From: Pseudomonas cremoris
GTDB lineage: Bacteria > Pseudomonadota > Gammaproteobacteria > Pseudomonadales > Pseudomonadaceae
Direction: 5' to 3'
Assembly: GCF_014230465.1 (NCBI RefSeq)
Contig: NZ_JAAXCY010000004.1
Span: 617,956 to 681,955, forward strand
DNA: 64,000 nt
Shown here: in pieces, positions 30,804 to 40,305 of the stretch
Layout: the number at the start of each line of letters is the position of its first letter
How positions within the stretch are numbered: position 1 is the first letter of the stretch
Translations under genes and position numbers: made by a program
Notes under the pieces: model-generated
Seen by the model: only the letters and a program-made list of their open reading frames with translations
Databases searched by the model: none
What the model was told of the DNA's origin: nothing

Positions 30804-31489
30804 ATATCAAAGCACCGGTGATTACCATCGACGGGCCAAGCGGCTCGGGCAAAGGCACGATCGCCGGCATCCTGGCCAAGCGCCTGGGCTGGTGTCTGCT
30901 GGATTCCGGCGCGCTGTACCGCTTGCTGGCTTTTGCCGCACGCAATCATGGCGTTGACCTGACCAATGAAGAATCCTTGAAGCTGCTGGCGGCGCACCTT
31001 GATGTGCAGTTCGTCGGCGCGACGGAAGGTCATCCCCAGCGAATCATCCTTGAAGGGGACGATGTGACGGATGACCTGCGTAACGAACAAGTCGGTTCCT
31101 GGGCCTCTCAGGTAGCCGCGTTGCCGGCGGTACGTGACGCCTTGCTGCAGCGTCAGCGAGCGTTTCAAGAGCCGCCGGGCCTGGTGGCTGACGGTCGAGA
31201 CATGGGCACCGTGGTGTTTCCCGAGGCGCCATTGAAGATTTTCCTGACTGCCAGCGCCGAGGAGCGTGCTCGCCGCCGCTACTTGCAGTTGAAGGGCAAA
31301 GTCGATGGTGTTAGTCTGTCGAGTCTGCTAGATGAGATCCGTGCACGTGATGAGCGTGATACCCAGCGTGCGGTAGCCCCGCTCAAGCCGGCGGCTGACG
31401 CCATACAGCTGGATTCCACGGAGTTGTCCATCGAGCAGGTGCTGGAACGCATCTTGAGTGAAATCGCCATTCGCGATATCGCCGGGTGA
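30800..31489 (+). CDS. cmk: Cytidylate kinase
   Basis: 229 residues from the GTG at 30800, whose GTGA overlaps the stop of the preceding gene. The P-loop is [12 protein letters not shown] (about 10-21), DSGALYR binds CMP, and [12 protein letters not shown] and RRRYLQLKG form the nucleotide lid region. It phosphorylates CMP and dCMP. It stands directly before rpsA as in most gamma-proteobacteria. A strong hairpin follows the stop. Confidence 0.96.
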   Translation: MNIKAPVITIDGPSGSGKGTIAGILAKRLGWCLLDSGALYRLLAFAARNHGVDLTNEESLKLLAAHLDVQFVGATEGHPQRIILEGDDVTDDLRNEQVGSWASQVAALPAVRDALLQRQRAFQEPPGLVADGRDMGTVVFPEAPLKIFLTASAEERARRRYLQLKGKVDGVSLSSLLDEIRARDERDTQRAVAPLKPAADAIQLDSTELSIEQVLERILSEIAIRDIAG

Positions 31490-31493
31490 TCAA

Positions 31494-31537
31494 GAAGGCC
31501 GCAGGGGACCAGTCATAGTCCTGCGGTGGCTTCTTTT
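31494..31537 (+). terminator. Terminator or attenuator between cmk and rpsA
   Basis: A long, slightly imperfect stem: GAAGGCCGCAGG and on to 31509 pairs with 31518-31533 (ending GCGGTGGCTTC), then TTTT at 31534-31537. It probably separates the biosynthetic supraoperon from rpsA, or lets part of the transcription through. Confidence 0.75.
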
Positions 31538-31550
31538 AACTGAAACTGAC

Positions 31551-31609
31551 CCACACCGTCTGGGGTGTGGAGATGGGCGTATTCTTCGCCCTTATCAACA
31601 GGAATTAAA
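31551..31609 (+). promoter_or_regulatory. rpsA leader with two tandem hairpins
   Basis: Hairpin 1: CCACACC (31551-31557) with GGTGTGG (31564-31570). Hairpin 2: GGGCG (31575-31579) with CGCCC (31587-31591). Only a weak AGGAATT box separates them from the ATG. In E. coli the rpsA translational operator is also a chain of hairpins with a weak Shine-Dalgarno, recognised by S1 itself; autogenous control here is inferred. Confidence 0.45.
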
Positions 31610-33304
31610 ATGAGCGAAAGCTTTGCGGAACTCTTTGAAGAAAGCCTAAAAACCCTGAACCTTCAGGCAGGCTCCATCATCACCGGTGTTATCGTTGATA
31701 TCGATTACCAAGCTCGCTGGGTAACCGTTCACGCTGGTCTGAAGTCTGAAGCTCTGATCCCGCTGGAACAGTTCTACAACGATGCTGGTGACCTGACTAT
31801 CAATGTCGGTGACGAAGTTCACGTTGCTCTGGACTCGGTTGAAGACGGTTTCGGTGAAACCAAGCTGTCCCGTGAAAAAGCCAAGCGCGCTGAATGCTGG
31901 ATTGTTCTCGAAGCAGCCTTCGCAGCTGAAGAAGTGGTCAAGGGCGTTATCAACGGTAAGGTTAAAGGCGGCTTCACTGTCGACGTTAACGGCATCCGTG
32001 CGTTCCTGCCAGGTTCTTTGGTCGACGTTCGTCCAGTGCGCGACACCACGCACCTGGAAGGCAAAGAACTCGAATTCAAGGTCATCAAACTCGACCAGAA
32101 GCGCAACAACGTTGTCGTTTCCCGTCGCAGCGTCCTGGAAGCAGAGAACTCCGCCGAGCGTGAAGCTCTGCTGGAATCCCTGCAGGAAGGCCAGCAAGTC
32201 AAAGGTATCGTCAAAAACCTCACCGACTACGGCGCATTCGTCGACCTGGGTGGCGTGGATGGCCTGCTGCACATTACCGACATGGCTTGGAAGCGTATCA
32301 AGCATCCATCGGAAATCGTCAACGTTGGCGACGAGATCGATGTCAAGGTTCTGAAATACGATCGCGAACGCAACCGTGTTTCCCTGGGCCTGAAGCAACT
32401 GGGTGAAGATCCATGGGTTGCTATCAAAGCCCGTTACCCAGAAAGCACTCGCGTAACCGCGCGTGTTACCAACCTGACCGACTACGGCTGCTTCGCAGAG
32501 CTGGAAGAAGGCGTGGAAGGCCTGGTACACGTTTCCGAAATGGACTGGACCAACAAAAACATCCACCCTTCGAAAGTCGTACAAGTCGGCGACGAAGTGG
32601 AAGTTATGGTTCTGGACATCGACGAAGAGCGTCGTCGTATCTCCCTGGGCATCAAGCAGTGCAAATCTAACCCATGGGAAGATTTCTCTGGCCAGTTCAA
32701 CAAGGGCGATAAAATCTCCGGCACCATCAAGTCGATCACCGATTTCGGTATCTTCATTGGTCTGGACGGCGGCATCGACGGCCTGGTTCACCTGTCCGAC
32801 ATCTCCTGGAACGAAGTTGGCGAAGAAGCTGTTCGTCGTTTCAAGAAGGGCGACGAGCTGGACACCGTTATCCTGTCGGTTGACCCAGAGCGCGAGCGCA
32901 TCTCCCTGGGTATCAAGCAACTGGAAAGCGACCCGTTCTCTGAATACGTTCAGGACAACGACAAAGGCGCAATCGTTAAGGGCATCGTGAAAGAAGTTGA
33001 CGCTAAAGGCGCCATCATCACTCTGGCCGACGATATCGAAGCGACTCTGAAAGCCTCTGAAATCAGCCGTGACCGCGTTGAAGACGCGCGCAACGTTCTG
33101 AAAGAAGGCCAGGAAGTAGAAGCCAAGATCATCAGCGTTGACCGCAAGAGCCGCGTAATCCAGCTCTCCATCAAGTCGAAAGATGATGCTGAAGAGAAAG
33201 AAGCAATCCAGAGCCTGCGCGACAAGCCAGCTACCTCTGAAATTGCTGCTGGTCCTACCACTCTGGGCGACCTGCTGCGTGCACAAATGGAAAAGCAGAA
33301 CTAA
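31610..33304 (+). CDS. rpsA: 30S ribosomal protein S1
   Basis: 564 residues made of six S1 RNA-binding repeats, each recognisable by a phrase such as [39 protein letters not shown] or [20 protein letters not shown]. The ATG at 31610 follows AGGAATTAAA and gives [12 protein letters not shown], the usual start. Codon choice is strongly biased (GTT, GCT, CGT, GAA), unlike neighbouring genes, as expected for a very highly expressed protein. It helps the ribosome bind mRNA leaders. A classic terminator follows. Confidence 0.98.
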   Translation: MSESFAELFEESLKTLNLQAGSIITGVIVDIDYQARWVTVHAGLKSEALIPLEQFYNDAGDLTINVGDEVHVALDSVEDGFGETKLSREKAKRAECWIVLEAAFAAEEVVKGVINGKVKGGFTVDVNGIRAFLPGSLVDVRPVRDTTHLEGKELEFKVIKLDQKRNNVVVSRRSVLEAENSAEREALLESLQEGQQVKGIVKNLTDYGAFVDLGGVDGLLHITDMAWKRIKHPSEIVNVGDEIDVKVLKYDRERNRVSLGLKQLGEDPWVAIKARYPESTRVTARVTNLTDYGCFAELEEGVEGLVHVSEMDWTNKNIHPSKVVQVGDEVEVMVLDIDEERRRISLGIKQCKSNPWEDFSGQFNKGDKISGTIKSITDFGIFIGLDGGIDGLVHLSDISWNEVGEEAVRRFKKGDELDTVILSVDPERERISLGIKQLESDPFSEYVQDNDKGAIVKGIVKEVDAKGAIITLADDIEATLKASEISRDRVEDARNVLKEGQEVEAKIISVDRKSRVIQLSIKSKDDAEEKEAIQSLRDKPATSEIAAGPTTLGDLLRAQMEKQN

Positions 33305-33321
33305 GTTCTGTCAGACCATAG

Positions 33322-33350
33322 AAAAAGGGCGACTTCGGTCGCCCTTTTTT
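33322..33350 (+). terminator. Rho-independent terminator after rpsA
   Basis: AAAAAGGGCGAC and GTCGCCCTTTTTT form a near-perfect stem closed by a TTCG tetraloop, ending in six T bases, 17 bp after the rpsA stop. Confidence 0.95.
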
Positions 33351-33465
33351 GTGCCCGAAATTCCTTGAATCAACAACCGAGAACCAAGGTGTGCAGCTCA
33401 GTGTCAGAACTGACTATAGTCTTCACAAAACAAGTGCTCGTGTTATAGCTTCAATAAGGATCTGA

Positions 33466-33750
33466 ATGAACAGGCTTATCGTAGTAATCGCCGTGGTAAT
33501 GCTTGCAGGCTGTGCCGCCACCAGCGCTAAGACCCACGCCAAGCGCGGCGTGAGCGGCATCGAGATCGACTGCTCGGGCTTGGGCAATAACTGGGACAAG
33601 TGCGAAAGCCGTGCCGCCCGTGAATGCAAGATGCAAGGCTACAAGGTGATCACCCGATCCAGCGACGCCAAGGACGAAGAGGGCGACTACCTCTTCGGCT
33701 GGAACCCTGCCGGCGCTGTAACCCGCACCATGCTTGTCATGTGTAATTGA
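33466..33750 (+). CDS. Small putative lipoprotein
   Basis: 94 residues. A short signal sequence (MNRLIVVIAVVMLAGC) ends in a clear lipobox LAGC, so Cys16 should be acylated. The mature part is polar and contains three further Cys residues and the phrase DCSGLGNNWDKCESRAAREC. I do not recognise a functional family; small lipoproteins of this kind occur at the same place in other Pseudomonas genomes. AAGGAT stands 7 nt before the ATG. It has its own spacing from rpsA (161 bp with a terminator), so it is probably transcribed separately. Confidence 0.8.
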   Translation: MNRLIVVIAVVMLAGCAATSAKTHAKRGVSGIEIDCSGLGNNWDKCESRAARECKMQGYKVITRSSDAKDEEGDYLFGWNPAGAVTRTMLVMCN

Positions 33751-33882
33751 GGGTTTGAGGCACGTGTCAGGCGTATGCATCTAACCAGTAGATAAGTTGC
33801 ACCGTGGGCTGTTCAAATTCATCAAGTCATGCTAAAACCTTCGAAGCGCTTTTCCTAGCTGCTTGAAAAAGAAGGGAAAAAT

Positions 33883-34179
33883 ATGACGAAGTCGGAGTTG
33901 ATCGAACGAATTGTCACCCATCAAGGGCTGCTCTCATCCAAGGATGTGGAGCTGGCTATCAAGACCATGCTTGAACAAATGTCCCAGTGCCTGGCGACTG
34001 GCGACCGGATTGAGATCCGTGGGTTTGGCAGTTTTTCGCTGCACTACCGTGCGCCTAGGGTTGGGCGAAATCCCAAGACTGGACAGTCGGTGAGTCTGGA
34101 TGGGAAGTTTGTGCCTCATTTCAAGCCGGGGAAGGAGTTGCGGGATCGGGTGAATGAGGATGAGGAAGAGGGGGTTTGA
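33883..34179 (+). CDS. ihfB: Integration host factor subunit beta
   Basis: 98 residues of the DNABII family: [11 protein letters not shown] at the start, the DNA-binding arm [12 protein letters not shown], and [15 protein letters not shown] before it. With IhfA it bends DNA at specific sites. An AGAAGGGAAAA box precedes the ATG. In P. aeruginosa this gene (himD) marks the left border of the O-antigen locus; the same holds here. Confidence 0.97.
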   Translation: MTKSELIERIVTHQGLLSSKDVELAIKTMLEQMSQCLATGDRIEIRGFGSFSLHYRAPRVGRNPKTGQSVSLDGKFVPHFKPGKELRDRVNEDEEEGV

Positions 34180-34203
34180 GTGGCTTTGGGGTAGGAGAAT
34201 GCT

Positions 34204-34437
34204 ATGCGTGGTGTTAAGCGCGTTGTTGTAGTGATCGTGCTCTCTATTGTTGTCTTGGCGATCCTGGCTTTTGTTTTGGAAAATCAGCAAGGCGCAGTCC
34301 TTTCGTTTTTCGGATGGACCACTTTTAAGTTGCCGGTTTCTGTTCTGATGGTGTTGTCTCTAATTATTGGGCTTATTACGGGTCCTATTGTTCGCCTTCT
34401 GCTGTGGCGCGATAGCTGTTTTCGAAAATTTCATTAG
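34204..34437 (+). CDS. LapA-domain (DUF1049) inner-membrane protein
   Basis: 77 residues with two membrane helices (about 6-25 and 42-65). Between them lies ENQQGAVLSFFGW, the usual mark of LapA/DUF1049 proteins, which in E. coli (LapA, formerly YciS) act with LapB in control of lipopolysaccharide assembly. It starts 24 bp after ihfB and probably shares its transcript. The usual partner lapB is not seen in this window. Base composition begins to fall here, at the edge of the O-antigen locus. Confidence 0.82.
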   Translation: MRGVKRVVVVIVLSIVVLAILAFVLENQQGAVLSFFGWTTFKLPVSVLMVLSLIIGLITGPIVRLLLWRDSCFRKFH

Positions 34438-34510
34438 GTGTGGCGGCCGAGGGTCATTAGTGGGTTATGTATACCGAGTTACGTTCATATGAAGAAAAAA
34501 TAATAATGTG

Positions 34511-34536
34511 AAGGGGATGAGGCCCTTATTTTTTTG
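34511..34536 (+). terminator. Probable terminator of the ihfB-lapA transcript
   Basis: AAGGG and CCCTT form a five-base stem with a seven-base loop, followed by ATTTTTTTG. The stem is short but the T-run is good. Confidence 0.55.
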
Positions 34537-34779
34537 TTCTCAGTGATGGCGTTGTTTTTGATCCGCTTCCCCGCATAACCTATTCGATGAAGGCTGATTG
34601 TTTAGCCACTTAGAAGCTTGTCTGAGATGGTTTTTATGGTATCAATCAGAATTTTATCGTGGTCTAAATGGCATGACTAATAGAAGAGTTCGATAGGGTA
34701 TGGTTTATACCCGATACAGAAATTATTCTCGCGTCTTACCTCTGCACTCGCTGGTTTTGTAGAGAAACTTTAGTGCGCG

Positions 34780-34914
34780 ATGACGCTTTCCGTCCTGTTT
34801 TTGTACGCGTTTATCTGTGTCCATGCGTTTATTAATTTATTTTTGTTGTGTCGCTTGGAGCAGTACGTCGGAAGGGATAAGTTTCGCAGTTTTTTAATCA
34901 ACGCGTATTTTTAA
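34780..34914 (+). CDS. Possible 44-residue membrane miniprotein (weak)
   Basis: ATG at 34780 to TAA at 34912-34914. The translation starts MTLSVLFLYAFICVHAFINL and continues with LFLLCRLEQYVG, one hydrophobic helix followed by a basic tail. No Shine-Dalgarno box precedes it and no family is recognised. It may be chance or a relic of a removed membrane-protein gene. Confidence 0.15.
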   Translation: MTLSVLFLYAFICVHAFINLFLLCRLEQYVGRDKFRSFLINAYF

Positions 34915-35472
34915 TTTTGTGCTGTGTGTGGTTTATAAGTATTAAATGTACAGTGTGCCGCGGTTTACCGTAATCAGAACAATTAGAATGCAGAGTTTAT
35001 TTCGAGTAACAAATTTCAAGTGGCGGGTGTGGTTACGCAAGGAGCACGCTTTGGAAAGTGTGAGGCGTTGAGTTGGCGCGGCTGCATGAAGTGAAAGCTA
35101 TGATTGGACTGCCGCAAGGCGGGCTGGATCGATTGAGTATACAAATCGCGATGGGTGCGGAATTCGAGAATAGGAGCGCCTCATTGTCTTTACAGTATTA
35201 GATTGTTTCGAAACTTACAGGGGGGGAGGAAGCAAAAAACAGGATCGCGTGTCTCGTGGTCGAATCACCCAAATATCTAGGAATTAAGCAGTTTCAGAGC
35301 AATATGGAAGGTCGGTCTTTGCACGCTGAGCAGCTATGTCTAAATAATCTCAATCTCGATTTGAGTCGGTTGAGGCTGCTGAGGATCGACAAAGTATAGG
35401 GGCAGCAAATCAACCCGAAATCGTGCGTGGGCGCTGTGGATAGCCCTAGTGGCGATAACCCTCCGTATCATG

Positions 35473-35508
35473 AACGGTCATTCGTGGCCTTTTGACCGAA
35501 TGTCCGTT
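35473..35508. repeat. Inverted repeat, 12-base arms with one mismatch
   Basis: AACGGTCATTCG (35473-35484) and CGAATGTCCGTT (35497-35508) pair at 11 of 12 positions around a 12-base loop. It could be a regulator site or an RNA hairpin in the O-antigen leader. Confidence 0.6.
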
Positions 35509-35578
35509 AAGCGCCGAGGTCTCGTCGCCTTCAGTGACGCTTTTAGACGGTCACGGCGCGTAGTCGCCTTGGGATCGT

Positions 35579-35610
35579 GGCCGCTTATCACGAGCGGCCT
35601 AACATTTTTT
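35579..35610 (+). terminator. Terminator-like hairpin ahead of the O-antigen operon
   Basis: GGCCGCT and AGCGGCC form a perfect seven-base stem with a seven-base loop; a T6 run follows after five bases (35605-35610). The gap before the T-run makes termination weaker than textbook. Lying about 215 bp before wbpA, it may insulate or attenuate the operon. Confidence 0.5.
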
Positions 35611-35664
35611 ATGTAGATTCATGGCAAAGCTATGATTTAATTCGTAAGGCTGCTTAGGCGCATG

Positions 35665-35675
35665 GGTGGTAGCCT
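35665..35675 (+). promoter_or_regulatory. Candidate ops (RfaH-recruiting) element
   Basis: GGTGGTAGCCT matches the ops form GGCGGTAGnnT except for one base. It lies in the leader 150 bp before the first O-antigen gene, on the coding strand, the normal position for RfaH loading in long surface-polysaccharide operons. The rest of the JUMPstart sequence is not clearly present. Confidence 0.4.
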
Positions 35676-35824
35676 GGCGTTCTTCATCTAGAGTTATTGC
35701 TCCAGAGCAGGCGGGAGCCGGATTCAAAAACCACCACGTGACGCGTTCGGGCAGGGCGTAGCCCTTGCTGAGCGAAGAGCTATGAGTACGTTGAAATTGT
35801 ATTGTTTAATTTGGGGTATTAGAG

Positions 35825-37138
35825 ATGCACCTGCAAAAACAGGCCAGTGTTGCCAAGTTCAAGAGTAAGGAAGCACTGATCGGGATTATTGGTCTTGGTT
35901 ATGTGGGATTGCCTTTAATGCTTCGGTATAACTCGATTGGTTTTCGAGTGCTGGGTATAGATATAGATTCAACTAAGGTTGAAAAATTGAATGCAGGCGA
36001 TAGTTATATTGAGCATATTTCATCTCTCAGGATTTCTGAGGCGCGAAAATCCGGGTTTGAGGCAACCGAAGACTTTCGTCGCGTTGCCGAATGTGACGCA
36101 TTGATTCTGTGTGTGCCGACACCGCTGAACAAGTATCGCGAACCAGATATGAGCTTTGTGATTGATACGACTGATGCGATTAAACCCTACCTACGAGCGG
36201 GTCAGGTAATTTCGTTAGAGAGCACCACTTATCCGGGTACTACGGAAGAGGAGCTATTACCCCGAGTTCAAGAGGGTGGCTTGATAGTCGGTCAAGATAT
36301 TTTCTTGGTCTATTCACCTGAGCGAGAAGATCCGGGTAACCAAAACTTTGAAACACGTACTATCCCTAAAATTATCGGGGGTGATACGCCAGCCTGCCTG
36401 GAGGTTGGAACGGCCCTATATGAGCAGGCAATTGATCAAGTGGTGCCGGTCAGTTCTACTAAAGCGGCTGAGATGACCAAGCTGCTGGAGAATATCCATC
36501 GCGCGGTGAATATCGGTTTGGTCAACGAGATGAAAATCGTTGCTGACCGCATGGGAATTGATATTTTTGAAGTTGTCGATGCAGCTGCCACCAAACCGTT
36601 TGGCTTCACTGCCTATTACCCTGGGCCCGGCCTAGGCGGCCATTGCATTCCGATCGATCCCTTCTATTTAACATGGAAGGCACGTGAGTATGGTTTGCAT
36701 ACTCGATTCATTGAGTTGTCCGGCGAAGTCAATCAAGCAATGCCCGAGTACGTGGTCAGCAAGCTGGTAGATGGCCTCAATGAGCATGGCAAGGCGCTGA
36801 AGGGGAGCAGGGTCTTGGTATTGGGTATCGCCTACAAAAAGAACGTAGACGATATGCGTGAGTCGCCCTCGGTCGAAATAATGGAGCTGTTAGAGGCTAA
36901 GGGGAGCTTGATCGCATATAGCGACCCCCATGTCCCAGTATTCCCAAAGATGCGAGAGCATCACTTCACACTTAGTAGCGAAGTTTTAACGAGCGAGAAT
37001 CTCGCAAGTTTTGATGCTGTTGTACTTGCTACAGATCATGACAAATTTGACTACGAGTTAATCAAGTCTTCCGCTCGACTAATTGTTGACAGTCGAGGGA
37101 AATACCGTACGGCTGCGCCGCATATCATTAAGGCCTGA
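35825..37138 (+). CDS. wbpA: UDP-GlcNAc 6-dehydrogenase WbpA
   Basis: 437 residues, the length of PAO1 WbpA. The NAD motif [11 protein letters not shown] is at about 20-30, and the catalytic Cys lies in [13 protein letters not shown]. The C-terminal UDP-binding domain contains [15 protein letters not shown]. It oxidises UDP-GlcNAc to UDP-GlcNAcA, the first step to 2,3-diamino uronic acids. It opens the O-antigen operon and is followed by a 77-bp gap holding a hairpin, then wbpB. Codon use is clearly less GC-rich than in genes left of 34 kb. A related Vi-antigen type enzyme is less likely given the wbpB-D-E neighbours. Confidence 0.93.
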   Translation: MHLQKQASVAKFKSKEALIGIIGLGYVGLPLMLRYNSIGFRVLGIDIDSTKVEKLNAGDSYIEHISSLRISEARKSGFEATEDFRRVAECDALILCVPTPLNKYREPDMSFVIDTTDAIKPYLRAGQVISLESTTYPGTTEEELLPRVQEGGLIVGQDIFLVYSPEREDPGNQNFETRTIPKIIGGDTPACLEVGTALYEQAIDQVVPVSSTKAAEMTKLLENIHRAVNIGLVNEMKIVADRMGIDIFEVVDAAATKPFGFTAYYPGPGLGGHCIPIDPFYLTWKAREYGLHTRFIELSGEVNQAMPEYVVSKLVDGLNEHGKALKGSRVLVLGIAYKKNVDDMRESPSVEIMELLEAKGSLIAYSDPHVPVFPKMREHHFTLSSEVLTSENLASFDAVVLATDHDKFDYELIKSSARLIVDSRGKYRTAAPHIIKA

Positions 37139-37156
37139 TCTTTTGCTTGATGTGCA

Positions 37157-37188
37157 TTTCCAGCCACTTAAGCGTTAGTGGCTGGAAA
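37157..37188. repeat. Perfect 12-bp hairpin between wbpA and wbpB
   Basis: TTTCCAGCCACT (37157-37168) and AGTGGCTGGAAA (37177-37188) are exact complements around an eight-base loop. No T-run follows, so it looks more like an mRNA processing or stability element than a terminator. Confidence 0.7.
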
Positions 37189-37203
37189 CCTCTCATTTCA
37201 TAA

Positions 37204-38166
<963 letters not shown>

Positions 38167-38180
38167 CTGTGCATTCATTG

Positions 38181-38200
38181 GGCGGTCGTTGATGACCGCC
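38181..38200. repeat. Short hairpin after wbpB
   Basis: GGCGGTC and GACCGCC form a perfect seven-base stem with a six-base loop, 15 bp after the wbpB stop. The following ATTTATAAC is AT-rich but not a proper T-run. Confidence 0.5.
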
Positions 38201-38348
38201 ATTTATAACTCTGTATTTTCAAAAACGCGTGAATGAATATCACGAGCACTTTCAACGATTCGATAGCTCGATAATTTGAGATATAGACTGCTCGTAATTA
38301 AGGATTTTGCCCTTCGTTATACAGAACTGTCTGATGTGGCCTTTGTTC

Positions 38349-38455
38349 ATATTTTGATCTTCAATGCACTCGGCTATCCGGACAAATTCAGAAAAGGTCA
38401 GGAAAATTCGGTTGCAAAGGTGTTGGATCGCTGCCAGTACGTGCTAGGGCCATTG
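38349..38455 (+). pseudogene. Decayed fragment of the 5' end of a wbpE-like gene
   Basis: Bases 38414-38452 match wbpE 39280-39318 at 30 of 39 positions (AKVLDRCQYVLGP against [13 protein letters not shown] in translation). Just upstream, in another frame, FDLQ and SGQIQKR resemble the FIDLKxQQxRIK start of WbpE proteins, so a frameshift lies between. It fills part of the 464-bp wbpB-wbpD gap and looks like a recombination scar. Confidence 0.5.
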
Positions 38456-38630
38456 AATTCCAGCTTTGTCCCATACCTTTTTTTTGCGAAAACTCCTTTT
38501 TCGATGGTAAATTGCTCTGTTTAGTTAGCCGCTTTCTGAGTGAGGCTGGGTCCCTTGATTGCGCCCAGTTCGTAGCTCGATTAAAAAGAATTGCTCGTCT
38601 CCAATCGTAAATGACCATCAGGTGTTATCT

Positions 38631-39221
38631 ATGCCGCACTATCAACACCCTTCCGCCATTATCGATCCTGGCGCCCAGATCGGTGACTCGTCAAGAATTT
38701 GGCATTTTGTCCATGTTTGCGCGGGTGCGCGCATTGGTGAAGGGGTGTCGTTAGGGCAGAACGTGTTTGTCGGAAACAAAGTTATAATCGGCAACCACTG
38801 CAAGATCCAAAATAATGTTTCTGTCTACGATAACGTTACGTTGGAGGAAGGCGTCTTTTGTGGACCGAGCATGGTGTTCACCAACGTTTATAATCCACGA
38901 TCACTGGTTGAAAGAAAAAGTGAGTATCGAGACACTCTCGTAAAAAAGGGAGCGACGTTAGGCGCGAATTGCACGATCGTATGTGGTGTGACGATTGGTG
39001 CGTTTTCGTTTGTGGGGGCCGGAGCTGTTGTCAACAAAAATGTGCCCGACTACGCGTTGGTGGTTGGCGTTCCGGCTCGCCAGATTGGTTGGATGAGTGA
39101 GTTTGGCGAGCAGCTTGACCTTCCAGTCAATGGTACAGGTGAGGCGATTTGCATTCATACGAGGGCACGCTATGTGTTAGCGGGCGAGCGCGTTAACAAG
39201 GTGGAAGTGGGCCATGATTGA
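38631..39221 (+). CDS. wbpD: UDP-GlcNAc3NA N-acetyltransferase WbpD
   Basis: 196 residues, a left-handed beta-helix acetyltransferase with hexapeptide repeats from about 15 to 150 ([40 protein letters not shown]). [13 protein letters not shown] and [10 protein letters not shown] are typical of WbpD/WlbB. It acetylates the 3-amino group made by WbpE, completing UDP-GlcNAc3NAcA. The ATG at 38631 is chosen because AGGT lies 9 nt before it and it gives the family length; the open frame upstream covers scar sequence. It overlaps wbpE by eight bases. Confidence 0.93.
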   Translation: MPHYQHPSAIIDPGAQIGDSSRIWHFVHVCAGARIGEGVSLGQNVFVGNKVIIGNHCKIQNNVSVYDNVTLEEGVFCGPSMVFTNVYNPRSLVERKSEYRDTLVKKGATLGANCTIVCGVTIGAFSFVGAGAVVNKNVPDYALVVGVPARQIGWMSEFGEQLDLPVNGTGEAICIHTRARYVLAGERVNKVEVGHD

Positions 39222-40305
39222 ATTTATCGATCTGAAGAAGCAGCAGTCACGCATCAAAAGCAACATCGATCGAGCGATCGCAAAGGTACTGGACCACGGC
39301 CAGTATATTCTTGGGCCAGAGGTTTCGGAGTTGGAGACACAGCTCGCGAAGTTTGTAGGGGTGGAATATTGCATTACCTGCGCTAATGGTACTGACGCCC
39401 TTCAAATCGTTCAAATGGCTATGAATATTGGGCCTGGGGATGAAGTAATTACCCCTGGATTTACCTACATTGCTACCGCTGAAACTGTGGCTCTCTTGGG
39501 TGCCAAGCCAGTCTATGTAGACATAGATCCGCGTACTTATAACCTTGATCCTGGAAAGCTAGAAGCCGCCATTACACCCAAGACTAAGGCCATTATCCCA
39601 GTTTCACTTTACGGGCAGTGTGCCGACTTCGATGCGATTAACGAGATCGCCCAGCGTTATGGTATTCCGGTGATTGAGGATGCTGCGCAAAGCTTTGGTG
39701 CTACGTATAAGGGGCGTAGATCTTGTGGTTTATCCAACGTTGCCTGCACCAGCTTCTTTCCCAGCAAGCCGTTAGGGTGCTACGGGGATGGTGGCGCAAT
39801 CTTTACCAATGACGGGGAACTGGCAAGCGTCATGAGGCAGATAGCGCGGCATGGACAAGATCGTCGCTACCATCACGTACGTGTAGGAGTAAATAGCCGG
39901 TTGGATACTATACAAGCCGCTATTCTTTTAGAGAAGCTCAGTATTTTTGAAGAAGAAATATCACTTCGTACTGCCGTTGCGGAAAACTATGAACGGTTGC
40001 TGAGGGCAGTGGGAGTCGAAGGCTTACCGTTCATTGCTGAAGGCAATACTAGTGTATATGCGCAGTACACTTTATGCGTTGAAAACCGAGACAACTTGCA
40101 GTTAAGTCTCAAAGAAAAGGGTATCCCAACGGTTGTTCATTATCCTATTCCTGTGAATCAACAGCCCGCGGTAGCGGATATATCCGTTGATTTGCCTGTA
40201 GGTGACAAAATTGCTAAGTGTGTAGTGAGCCTACCCATGCATCCCTACCTGACACACGAGCAACAACTGTCGGTTGTGTCTGCTTTGGCAGGCGAATGGC
40301 GTTGA
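39214..40305 (+). CDS. wbpE: UDP-3-keto-GlcNAcA aminotransferase WbpE
   Basis: 363 residues of the DegT/StrS family and close to PAO1 WbpE ([40 protein letters not shown]). The PLP Lys is in [16 protein letters not shown]. It transfers an amino group, from glutamate in PAO1, to C3. The wbpA-B-D-E set matches PAO1 without wbpC. The stop lies inside the first codons of wzx. Confidence 0.95.
   Translation: MIEFIDLKKQQSRIKSNIDRAIAKVLDHGQYILGPEVSELETQLAKFVGVEYCITCANGTDALQIVQMAMNIGPGDEVITPGFTYIATAETVALLGAKPVYVDIDPRTYNLDPGKLEAAITPKTKAIIPVSLYGQCADFDAINEIAQRYGIPVIEDAAQSFGATYKGRRSCGLSNVACTSFFPSKPLGCYGDGGAIFTNDGELASVMRQIARHGQDRRYHHVRVGVNSRLDTIQAAILLEKLSIFEEEISLRTAVAENYERLLRAVGVEGLPFIAEGNTSVYAQYTLCVENRDNLQLSLKEKGIPTVVHYPIPVNQQPAVADISVDLPVGDKIAKCVVSLPMHPYLTHEQQLSVVSALAGEWR

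Larger units (their letters stand above)
34438..35824. other. 1.4-kb intergenic region without a convincing gene, where wzz lies in PAO1
   Basis: All frames on both strands are broken by stops, and no tRNA-like fold or insertion-sequence end was recognised. Contents in order: a weak terminator at 34511, a 44-codon open frame at 34780, a G7 run at 35220, a 12-base inverted repeat at 35473, a GC hairpin with T-run at 35579, and a possible ops element at 35665. In P. aeruginosa wzz occupies this place; no Wzz-like coding remnant could be read here. Confidence 0.7.

Noticed and set aside
31646..33286. 546-codon open frame antisense to rpsA
   Set aside because: It is the complement of the strongly biased S1 codons.
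38276..38524. 82-codon open frame between wbpB and wbpD
   Set aside because: No ribosome-binding site; the only recognisable part is a frameshifted wbpE remnant, recorded as a pseudogene.
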